Assembly (NCBI RefSeq): GCF_022788695.1
Contig: NZ_CP085154.1
Span: forward strand, 3,472,001 to 3,536,000
DNA length: 64,000 bases
Source of the DNA: Pseudosulfitobacter sp. DSM 107133
GTDB lineage: Bacteria; Pseudomonadota; Alphaproteobacteria; Rhodobacterales; Rhodobacteraceae
Reading direction: 5' to 3'
The notes beneath the pieces are model-generated. The model had not been told where the DNA came from. It ran no database searches and saw only the letters and a list, made by a program, of their open reading frames with translations. This document shows, one piece after another, positions 56,842-64,000 of this stretch. Both the position numbers and the translations under genes were made by a program. Each line of letters begins with the position of its first letter. The stretch's first letter is position 1.

Positions 56842-56899
56842 TTCATCTTGCCCGGTAAACTCCGGGGTGAGGCCGCAGGCCGAGGGGCAGCGCCCCTAG
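56842..56899. repeat. Interspersed repeat, family 2, copy 3 (double hairpin)
   Basis: TTCATCTTGCCCGGTAAACT, then GGCC-GCA-GGCC and GGGGC-AGC-GCCCC hairpins. It lies exactly between the stop codons of two convergent operons and overlaps the pbpC stop. Confidence 0.7.
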
Positions 56900-58905
56900 C
56901 GCGCCACTTCAATCTCGACCGAGGCTGATTGCCCTGCCGCGTCCACCACCGAAATCCGGCTGAACCCGGCGCCGTCCAGCGCCAGCGCCACTTCGCGCTG
57001 TCGCAACCCTGCGACCACGGGCGCACCGTTCAGCAGGACGGTCAGCGGCAATTGCCCGCCCCGCATCTTCACCGTCAGCCCGTCACCCCCCGCCAGCACC
57101 GCGCCGCCGGGGGGAAAGGCCACGGTCAGCGTATCCGCCGAACGCACCGCGCCAAAGCGCGCATCAAAGCGTTGCAACGGCTGCGGCAGGCGGGCGGTGG
57201 GCACGATCAATGTCTCTGGCGGTGGTGGCGGCAAAGGATCGCGGGTGGATTTCAGGCGGCCAAAGGCCTCGAACAGCACCGGTGCCGCCAGCCCGCCGCC
57301 AAAGGCGCCTGGCACCGGCGTGCCATCCGGCCGCCCCATCCACACTCCGATCACATGCCGCCCGTCATAGCCCACCGCCCACGCATCGCGGTGCCCGTAG
57401 GAGGTGCCGGTCTTATAGGCCAGTCCCGTCACACCCGCCCCCGCTGGCGGCGGGATATCCGACAGGATGTCGCCCACCTGCCACGCCGCTGCACGCCCCA
57501 CGAGGCGGGCCAAGGGCGCCTCTGGCGCTGCGGCCTCCAGATGCAAGCGCGGACCCGCGCCGCCTTCGGCCAGTGCCGCGTAAAGCTGAACCAGATCGCC
57601 CAGCGTCAGCCCGACACCCCCCAGCGCCACCGCCAGCCCCGGCTGGCCCTGCACCACCGGCGTTGCCCCGCTGCGGCGCAGGGCGGCCATCAGACGGGCG
57701 GGGCCAAGCGCTTCGGTCAGGGCTACGGGCGGGATGTTCAGCGACAGTTGCAAAGCCTGCCGTGCTGTGATGTCACCGCGAAACATGCCGTCAAAGTTCT
57801 GCGGTGCATAGGTGCCAAAGGCGGTCGGGCGGTCGGGCATGATGGTCTCGGGATGCGCCAGCCCGCGATCAAAGGCCAGCGCATAGATCAAAGGTTTCAG
57901 CGTCGAACCGGGCGAGCGCAGGGCGCGGGTCATGTCGACGAACCCCTGTGCGCCATCGCCATCCGCATAGTCCGCCGACCCGACCGAGGCGAGTATCTCT
58001 CCGGTCTGGTGATCCGCCACCAGTATCGCCGTCGACACCCCGCGCGGCTGGTCGCGCACCACGCGGGCGGCCAGCGTCTCAAGCGCGCTTTGCAGGCGCG
58101 CGTTCAGGGTCGTGTCATGGCGCACCGTCAGCGGATCTGTGGCCACCAGATGATCCCCCACATGCGGCGCAAGGCGCGGCATATCGGACATGCGCAAGGG
58201 CACCGGCGCGTGGGTTGCGGGCAGGTCCAGACGCGCCAGAACGCGGTCGCGGGCGGCAAGGGCCGCTGCCGGATGGCGGTCGGGTCGACGGCCTTCGGGT
58301 GCTTGGGGCAAGGCGATCAGCAGCGCCGATTCCGCCGGGGTCAGACGTTTCGGTGGTTTGGCGAACCATGCACGGGTGCCCGACTGGATCCCCTCGACCG
58401 CGCCGCCATAGGGCGCGTGTTGCAGGTACAGCGTCAGGATCTGATCCTTGTCCAGCCGCCGCTCCAGCGCCCAGGCCACGCGCATCTGGCGCAGCTTGCC
58501 CGCCCAGCGTCCGGTCCCCGAGTTTTCCAGCAACCGCGCCACCTGCATCGTCAGGGTCGAGCCGCCGGACACCACATCACCGTTCCACGCCGCCTGCCCC
58601 GCGGCCCGCACCAGCGCCATCAGGTCAACGCCGTTGTGGCGGGCAAAGCGTTTGTCCTCGTAGGCGATCAGCATCTGCACAAAGGTCGGATCGACATCCG
58701 CCAGCGCCACCGCCAGCCGCTGCCGCCCGTCCTCGACCGGATAGGCACGCAGCAGCGTGCCGTCGCGCGCCCGCACCTCGACAGAGGTTTCCGCCAGCAC
58801 TGGCGGCAACACCGTGGCCGCAACCCAATCGTCCCGCGCATCGCGCAGGCCCGCCGTCAGGGCCAGCCCCAGCGCCAAGGCAATCAGGCTGCGTCCGCCG
58901 ATCAT
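56896..58905 (-). CDS. pbpC: Penicillin-binding protein 1C
   Basis: A 669-aa bifunctional class A PBP. One membrane anchor (about 4-20) precedes the glycosyltransferase domain with the catalytic Glu in EDKRFARHNGVD and the GGSTLTMQVARL block. The transpeptidase has SPGSTLKP (SxxK), and KTGTS as the third motif. A C-terminal BiPBP_C-like beta domain follows (about 580-669). PBP1C normally works with the alpha-2-macroglobulin encoded just upstream; the two genes overlap by four bases here. Confidence 0.95.
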   Translation of the reverse strand: MIGGRSLIALALGLALTAGLRDARDDWVAATVLPPVLAETSVEVRARDGTLLRAYPVEDGRQRLAVALADVDPTFVQMLIAYEDKRFARHNGVDLMALVRAAGQAAWNGDVVSGGSTLTMQVARLLENSGTGRWAGKLRQMRVAWALERRLDKDQILTLYLQHAPYGGAVEGIQSGTRAWFAKPPKRLTPAESALLIALPQAPEGRRPDRHPAAALAARDRVLARLDLPATHAPVPLRMSDMPRLAPHVGDHLVATDPLTVRHDTTLNARLQSALETLAARVVRDQPRGVSTAILVADHQTGEILASVGSADYADGDGAQGFVDMTRALRSPGSTLKPLIYALAFDRGLAHPETIMPDRPTAFGTYAPQNFDGMFRGDITARQALQLSLNIPPVALTEALGPARLMAALRRSGATPVVQGQPGLAVALGGVGLTLGDLVQLYAALAEGGAGPRLHLEAAAPEAPLARLVGRAAAWQVGDILSDIPPPAGAGVTGLAYKTGTSYGHRDAWAVGYDGRHVIGVWMGRPDGTPVPGAFGGGLAAPVLFEAFGRLKSTRDPLPPPPPETLIVPTARLPQPLQRFDARFGAVRSADTLTVAFPPGGAVLAGGDGLTVKMRGGQLPLTVLLNGAPVVAGLRQREVALALDGAGFSRISVVDAAGQSASVEIEVAR

Positions 58906-61900
58906 GGCGTGACGGTCACGCGGCCCGTTGCGGTCACGGCGCGGTACTCGGGGCGATACATATCCTGCACCAGCGCCGCCGGATGGTGATAGTCGCCCGG
59001 GCTGATCGCACGCACCACATAGGCCAGCTGGAACGCATCATCGCCACGGTGATCCACCGCCGCCACAAAGCGTTCGGCGCGGAACTGTGCGGTTTCCGTG
59101 TCGGCCAGCTTCAGCCAGTCCAGCGCGCCAATGTCACCCGAGCGCAACAGGTTGGGGTTGTCGATCTCAAGCCCCGCAGGCAGCGCATCATCCACGATCA
59201 GACGCGCGCCCACTTTCTCGAACGGTTGGATGGTCAGCACAACCACGCGCCGTTCACCCGCGGCAAAGGGGCCGTCCGCCGGGTCCCCCTGCAACGTGTA
59301 GTACTCACGCTTGATCGCATAGCCATAGCCGCCCGCCTCCGGCGCCACCAGCGGCACGCCGTAGGTGGTCAACGTCACGTCCGTCGGCGCACCCGACACG
59401 TTGCGGATGCTGTGCGGGGTGCCGCCGGTCTCCAGCGTCTGGATCACCGGACCGCTGGCAGGCTGGTCGTCGACGGTCAGGCCGGGGTTGGCCGTATCCT
59501 CGTTCAGCGCCTGCGCCGCCATCAGCACCTGTGCCGCCTCTTGCGTGGACAGGCTGCGGCTGGTGTTGCCGATGCGCGCGGCCACTGCAGCGCGGTCGAT
59601 GGCGTTGCTGCCCGACAGGGCCACCAGTTTCAGCACACCTGCGGCATCACGCAAGGGCGTACCAAAGTCCGAGCGCCAGCCCGTCGTTCCCCGCGCGCTT
59701 CGATCCATCTGCGCGCTGGCCTTGGCGAACAACTGGTCCGCGCGCAGCTGGTCGCCGTACATCGCCAGCGCCGCGCCCAGTTGGGCGGTGGCCAGCGGCG
59801 TGCCGAAATCGTCGCCCTTGGTATCTGCGTAATACCGCAGATCGCCCATGGCCGCGGCCCCGTTGCGCGCCAGAACCAGCAGCGCATAGGCGATGTCTTC
59901 GCCGCCATTGTCAAAGTCTGGGGCGTAGTTCACGCGGTTCTTCAGGTTGTCGATGGCCAGATCATAGGCCAGATCCGGCACGACAAACCCCTTGGCCCGC
60001 GCCTGGGTCAGGAAGTCGGTCACATAGACATCCAGCCAGAATTCACCCGATTGCGCGCGCCACAGGCCAAAGGCGCCGTTGCTGTCCTGCCGCGCCAGAA
60101 CCCGACGTACCGCGTCGTTGATACGCTTGGGCAGGTCGGTGATCCCTGCGGCAGGGGCAAAGTCGCTGAGGTACAGCAGCGGCAGCGCCGCCGAGGTGAC
60201 CTGCTCTGTGCAGCCATAGGGATAACGGTCCAGCTGCGTCAGCAGCCCCGGCACGTCAAAACGCGCCAGCGGACCCGCCGCCAGCGTCGCCCGTGCCGAG
60301 GCCGGTTGCAGCCCTGCCAGCACGTTGTCGTCAAAGGTAAACACCTCACCCGCGCCAAGGCTGAACCGTCGCGTGGTGGCGGTTTCGGGATCGGTCACCC
60401 GCACGCCCAGCGCCAGCGCCTTTGTCAGCACTTTGCCTTCCGGCGTCGTGAGCGTAACGGTGACGTCATAATCACCCGCCTGCGATGCACTCAGCGGAAC
60501 GGTGATGCGTTGCGTTGCACCCTCTGCCAGATCGAACGATGCAGGTGCGGTGCCCAGTTGTAGCCCGTCGGATGCCAGCGCCAGTTGCACGGTCCCCGCC
60601 GGTCCTTCCGCATGGACCACGTCCAGCAACAGGCGGCTGGTGTCGCCGGGGGCCAGGAAGCGGGGCAAGGCGGCTGTGACCACGACCGGATCACGCGCCA
60701 GCACATCGGTTTGCGCCTGCCCGACCGAGGAAGCGGACCATGCAACCGCCATCAGCTTGATCGTGCCATTGAACGCAGGGCGCGGGATGGTGACAGTTGC
60801 CGTACCATCGGCACCGACAGTCACGGGGCCGGTGAACCATGACATCAGTTCCTCGGTCGGCGGCGGCGATTGCAACCCGTCCAGTCCGGCAGCATCACCG
60901 CCCGAACGGACAACGCCCAGCGCACCGTTCATGCCGTCGATCAAACGGCCGTAGACGTCGCGCATTTCAACACCCAGACGGCGCTGGCCGAAGTAGTGGT
61001 CCGACGGGTCGGGGGCCTGATAGTTCGTCAGGTTCAAGATGCCCACATCAACCGCCGCCAACGTGACAAAGGCGGTTTCGCCCGCGGTGATGCCATCAAC
61101 CTGCACTGTCGCGTCAAAGCTGCCTTTTTGTCCGTCCACCGCCTCGGGTGCGGTCACGTTGACCGCCAGTTGCCGCGCCGCGGGGTTCACGGCGGCATGG
61201 GCCACGCCCAGCGCGCGCGCCGGGTTCTGCCCGGCCTGCACGTCCATCGGACGGATGACCGACGCGGTGACATAAGCCCCCGTACCCCAATCCGCGCCCA
61301 CGGTCAGCGGCACGATGTTTTCGCCCGCCGTCACCTCGACGACGCGGCGTTCGATCACGCGGTTCGACGCCACGGTGATCAGCGCCGTGCCGTCGTAGCG
61401 TGGGACCAGACGCAATTGCGCGGTGTCGCCCACGTCAAAGCTGTCGGCGTTCAGCGACAGGTCCAGACGGTCGGGCGTGTCGGTGCCTTCGCCCGCGCCA
61501 TACCAGCCTGCGTAGAAGTTGACCGACGACGCGACATAGGGCGCGCCCGTGGACTCAACCACCAGCTCGTATTCGCCCCACTCGGTCGCGGCCTGCACCT
61601 GTACAGGATCCTGGCCCAGCGTCGCGGTGCCCGAGGCGACGCGGATGCGGCGGGTGGTCGGTTCCCAGTTCCAGTTGCCGTACATCTGATACCACTGATA
61701 CCGCGTCTCGACACGGTTCACGGTCCATTTCACCGGCAGCGACCCTTCGGTCGCAATCAGCTCGAAGCGCGCGCTCGACATTTCCGGCAGCACATCGTCA
61801 AAGGCGGGATTGATCCCGATCATCACGCCCTCGGACGCGATGGGGGCGGTGATCTGGCGTTCGACCGGACGGCCCGATCCTTCGGACACGCGCACGGTCA

Positions 61901-64000
61901 CGCGGGCTTGCAACAGCTGTCCTTCGGGGTCCACGTCGGGCAGGTCCAGCGGCAGGGTCGCAAGGCCCTGCGCGTCGGTACGGGCGGCGTCCAGAAAGCG
62001 GGTGCGCGCCGAAAAGCGGGTGTCGTAGCGGCCAAAGCTGTAGCCGGGCCAGTCGTCCAGACCGTCACGGCGCAGCACACGCACGTCGCCTTCGATCGCC
62101 AGATTGGCCCCCGCCGCGCCAAACAAATACCGAGCGTCGATTTTCAGGGGCGGCGTGTCCGTCAGACGCAGCGGCGCGTCGGGCAGGGCCAGGTCAAAGT
62201 CGATGCGCTCGGGCAGGAAATCCTCGACCAGAACGGTCTGGGTGGCCAATGGCGCGGCCTCCAGATCGGACTTCAGGTCCAGCCGCCACGCGCCGCGCGG
62301 CACGTCGGTGCCCAGCGGCAGGTTGAACACATGCCCCCCGGCCTGCGCGTTGGTGGACAGCGTGCGGCTGTATTCCACGCCATCGGGGCGGGTCAGGATT
62401 GCAGTCAGGGGCAGGCCCTGAATGGCATCCGCCGTGCCGTCACGGGTCAGCGCGGTGACGTTGATCACATCGCCCACGCGATAGGCGCCACGGTCGGTCG
62501 CCATGAACGTGTCGATGGGCGGCGCGGGCGGACGGCCCTCGACGCCACGGTCGGACAGATCGAATGCCGGATCGGTCAGCGGCAGAAACGCCATATCCTC
62601 GGGGTTCTCGTCGCTGCCGATCTGCGCCACCAGCAGCGCAGGCGCGGATGCGCCGGTGCCACGCACCAGACCGGCATCAAAGGTGGCAAAGCCGTCGGCA
62701 CCCGAAGTCACCTGACCCAGCACCACGTTGGCCCGCGACACCAGTGTCAGGGTCACGCCCGCCTGCGCCTGTGCCGTGCCCAGAGAACGGGTCGACACGG
62801 TCAGCCCGTCGATGCCCTGCCATGTGGACAGTCCCAGATCTGTCAGCACAAACCACTGGCTGGCCGTCACCGCGTCATAGCCTTCGACATCCGGCTGGCG
62901 GGCGGTCAGAACGTAGATGCCGGTGGGCTGCCCTGCCAAAGCGTCGCCCAGTGGCAGGCGGGTGGTGGTGTCGATGTTCAGATCGTTCTGAACCTCGGCA
63001 GTGCCGGTCCAGACCTCCTGGGCGATCTCGTCGGCAAACTGGCGATCCTGATAATAGGACATCGGCGCGCCAAAATAGCTTTCCTGAATGGCACGCAGCA
63101 GGTTGCGGTCGGACACGCGGCGCAGGTCCAGATTAACCTGCGGCATGTTCACGGTTTCAATCGGCAGGGCCGCATCGGCACTGCGCGGCAGCACGTAAGC
63201 GCGGCCCGGAAAACGTACAAGAGGAGCGCGATCTCGTACATAAAGGTTCAGCGTGACATCACGGGCCAGCGTTTCCCCGCTGGCGGCGGGCAGGCCGCTG
63301 CGAAAGGTCACCTCGTAACGTGCGCCGTGCTCAACCCCGTCCAGGCACAGCTGGCGGTCCTCGGCCTGAACCACCAGCCCGTCCACGGCCACGCGCACGA
63401 AAGGTTCGTAATCAACGCCCGAAGCGGCCAGATCTTCGGAAAACTCGGCGCAGATGCGCGGGCTGGCGGCATCGTTGTCCACGCGGTGTTCGACCACGCG
63501 GAACCCGTATTTGCGGATCGCATCCTCAAGGTCCCTGTCAATGTCGTCGCGCGGCTGGATGTCATAGGCCAGACGCAGCGCCGGGATCATGTCGCGGCCA
63601 CGGTTCAGTGCCTCAAGGGCTTCGGCCATGCCTTGCAGAGCGGCGGCGCGGGCTCCGGCACCATCCGCACGCAGATAGGCGTTGATCGTCGCGGGCAGCG
63701 CCTCGCGGCGGGACTGGCGGCGAAAATCAGACGGGTCCGAATTGCCAAGGCGCAGGCCGTGATAGGCCCAGTTTTCCCACAGATCACCCCGGTCGGTCAG
63801 CGCCAGCGCGGCACCCATCCAGCGCATTCCGGTCACACGGTTGTTCTGCCCGAACGCCTTGGACGCGGCATCAAGAAGCTGCTCGGCGCTGCGCCCGTTC
63901 ACCGCAAAGCGGATCGAAAACCCCTCGGCCAGCCTGCGTGCAGCCTCCAGATCACCCGAGCCGAGAAACGCCAGATCAGCGACGCGCGCGGCCTGTTGGG
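58902..64000 (-). CDS. yfhM: Alpha-2-macroglobulin family protein, 5' part outside window
   Basis: At least 1699 residues of a bacterial alpha-2-macroglobulin, a periplasmic protease trap partnered with PBP1C. The open frame continues past a GTG at 63902 to the window edge (AARRLAEGFSIRFAVNGRS), so the true N-terminus with the lipobox or signal peptide is missing. The thioester motif is CTEQ in YPYGCTEQVTSAALPLLYL, so covalent trapping of proteases is likely. Earlier MG domains (for example LTRDGTADAIQGLPLTAILTRPDG) and the ANG2 / C-terminal receptor-like region (VRAISPGDYHHPAALVQDMYRPEY) are present. It is coupled to pbpC. Confidence 0.95.
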   Translation of the reverse strand, partial: QQAARVADLAFLGSGDLEAARRLAEGFSIRFAVNGRSAEQLLDAASKAFGQNNRVTGMRWMGAALALTDRGDLWENWAYHGLRLGNSDPSDFRRQSRREALPATINAYLRADGAGARAAALQGMAEALEALNRGRDMIPALRLAYDIQPRDDIDRDLEDAIRKYGFRVVEHRVDNDAASPRICAEFSEDLAASGVDYEPFVRVAVDGLVVQAEDRQLCLDGVEHGARYEVTFRSGLPAASGETLARDVTLNLYVRDRAPLVRFPGRAYVLPRSADAALPIETVNMPQVNLDLRRVSDRNLLRAIQESYFGAPMSYYQDRQFADEIAQEVWTGTAEVQNDLNIDTTTRLPLGDALAGQPTGIYVLTARQPDVEGYDAVTASQWFVLTDLGLSTWQGIDGLTVSTRSLGTAQAQAGVTLTLVSRANVVLGQVTSGADGFATFDAGLVRGTGASAPALLVAQIGSDENPEDMAFLPLTDPAFDLSDRGVEGRPPAPPIDTFMATDRGAYRVGDVINVTALTRDGTADAIQGLPLTAILTRPDGVEYSRTLSTNAQAGGHVFNLPLGTDVPRGAWRLDLKSDLEAAPLATQTVLVEDFLPERIDFDLALPDAPLRLTDTPPLKIDARYLFGAAGANLAIEGDVRVLRRDGLDDWPGYSFGRYDTRFSARTRFLDAARTDAQGLATLPLDLPDVDPEGQLLQARVTVRVSEGSGRPVERQITAPIASEGVMIGINPAFDDVLPEMSSARFELIATEGSLPVKWTVNRVETRYQWYQMYGNWNWEPTTRRIRVASGTATLGQDPVQVQAATEWGEYELVVESTGAPYVASSVNFYAGWYGAGEGTDTPDRLDLSLNADSFDVGDTAQLRLVPRYDGTALITVASNRVIERRVVEVTAGENIVPLTVGADWGTGAYVTASVIRPMDVQAGQNPARALGVAHAAVNPAARQLAVNVTAPEAVDGQKGSFDATVQVDGITAGETAFVTLAAVDVGILNLTNYQAPDPSDHYFGQRRLGVEMRDVYGRLIDGMNGALGVVRSGGDAAGLDGLQSPPPTEELMSWFTGPVTVGADGTATVTIPRPAFNGTIKLMAVAWSASSVGQAQTDVLARDPVVVTAALPRFLAPGDTSRLLLDVVHAEGPAGTVQLALASDGLQLGTAPASFDLAEGATQRITVPLSASQAGDYDVTVTLTTPEGKVLTKALALGVRVTDPETATTRRFSLGAGEVFTFDDNVLAGLQPASARATLAAGPLARFDVPGLLTQLDRYPYGCTEQVTSAALPLLYLSDFAPAAGITDLPKRINDAVRRVLARQDSNGAFGLWRAQSGEFWLDVYVTDFLTQARAKGFVVPDLAYDLAIDNLKNRVNYAPDFDNGGEDIAYALLVLARNGAAAMGDLRYYADTKGDDFGTPLATAQLGAALAMYGDQLRADQLFAKASAQMDRSARGTTGWRSDFGTPLRDAAGVLKLVALSGSNAIDRAAVAARIGNTSRSLSTQEAAQVLMAAQALNEDTANPGLTVDDQPASGPVIQTLETGGTPHSIRNVSGAPTDVTLTTYGVPLVAPEAGGYGYAIKREYYTLQGDPADGPFAAGERRVVVLTIQPFEKVGARLIVDDALPAGLEIDNPNLLRSGDIGALDWLKLADTETAQFRAERFVAAVDHRGDDAFQLAYVVRAISPGDYHHPAALVQDMYRPEYRAVTATGRVTVTP

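Noticed and set aside
57948..60563. An 871-codon plus-strand frame opposite pbpC and the alpha-2-macroglobulin gene
   Set aside because: Composition is Arg/Pro/Ala-rich and random; both minus-strand genes carry clear catalytic motifs across the same bases.

Overview
The window looks like chromosomal DNA of an alphaproteobacterium of the Rhodobacteraceae (marine Roseobacter type). Reasons: high GC with dense, mostly ATGA-overlapped genes; a CcrM cell-cycle methyltransferase with GANTC sites in its own promoter; an Irr-type iron box in front of mbfA; alphaproteobacterial families such as DUF2794, DUF1285 and zf-CHCC; and the paired pbpC / alpha-2-macroglobulin genes. It is mainly housekeeping sequence, with one mobile-element island at about 47.1-48.7 kb. 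The genus cannot be named from the sequence alone.

Layout. 0-5.3 kb: 3' end of an AlkB-type alkane hydroxylase, ccrM and rnhB, a repeat-containing exported protein, a small exported protein overlapping a putative membrane-anchored winged-helix regulator, and an HpcH/HpaI aldolase. 5.3-15.1 kb: DUF3095 protein, MFS permease, asd, a DUF4139 (MuiA-like) envelope protein, a 630-bp non-coding stretch holding a cluster of GGGG-tetraloop hairpins, beta-carbonic anhydrase, an HPt-like protein, an M17 aminopeptidase, an NlpC/P60 hydrolase and DUF2794. 15.2-27.5 kb: paaI-paaK, TetR, mbfA with an Irr box, AEC carrier, S-formylglutathione hydrolase, sthA, YaiI, HAD phosphatase, ornithine cyclodeaminase-like protein, alpha/beta hydrolase, MFS and zapE.

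27.4-47 kb: a minus-strand run of a pseudo-ABC/cNMP protein, a CPBP protease, accD and folC; ilvD with a lipoprotein gene overlapping its end; two small Rhodobacteraceae-type proteins; a gpmI-envC-ctpA cell-envelope operon; DUF1203, a zf-CHCC protein, a DUF2459/TIGR02117 protein, polA and DUF2798. 47.1-48.7 kb: a transposase-less element of about 350 bp with long inverted ends (MITE-like), abutting an IS110-family element whose 5' leader looks like a bridge RNA. 48.7-64 kb: a hydroxypyruvate-isomerase-like gene, DUF1285, a four-gene MoxR-DUF58-BatA/DUF4159-vWA operon, and convergent to it pbpC plus a thioester alpha-2-macroglobulin gene that runs off the window.

Most of the genes cover core metabolism (asd, ilvD, accD, folC, gpmI, sthA), replication (polA, rnhB, ccrM) and envelope upkeep (envC, ctpA, zapE, NlpC/P60, MoxR operon, pbpC/A2M). 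The least ordinary items are the ABC-exporter-like protein that has lost every ATPase motif, the candidate bridge RNA whose segments recur at the right end of the IS110 element, the MITE-like element, the GGGG-tetraloop hairpin cluster, the membrane-bound wHTH gene pair, and the GANTC-rich ccrM promoter.
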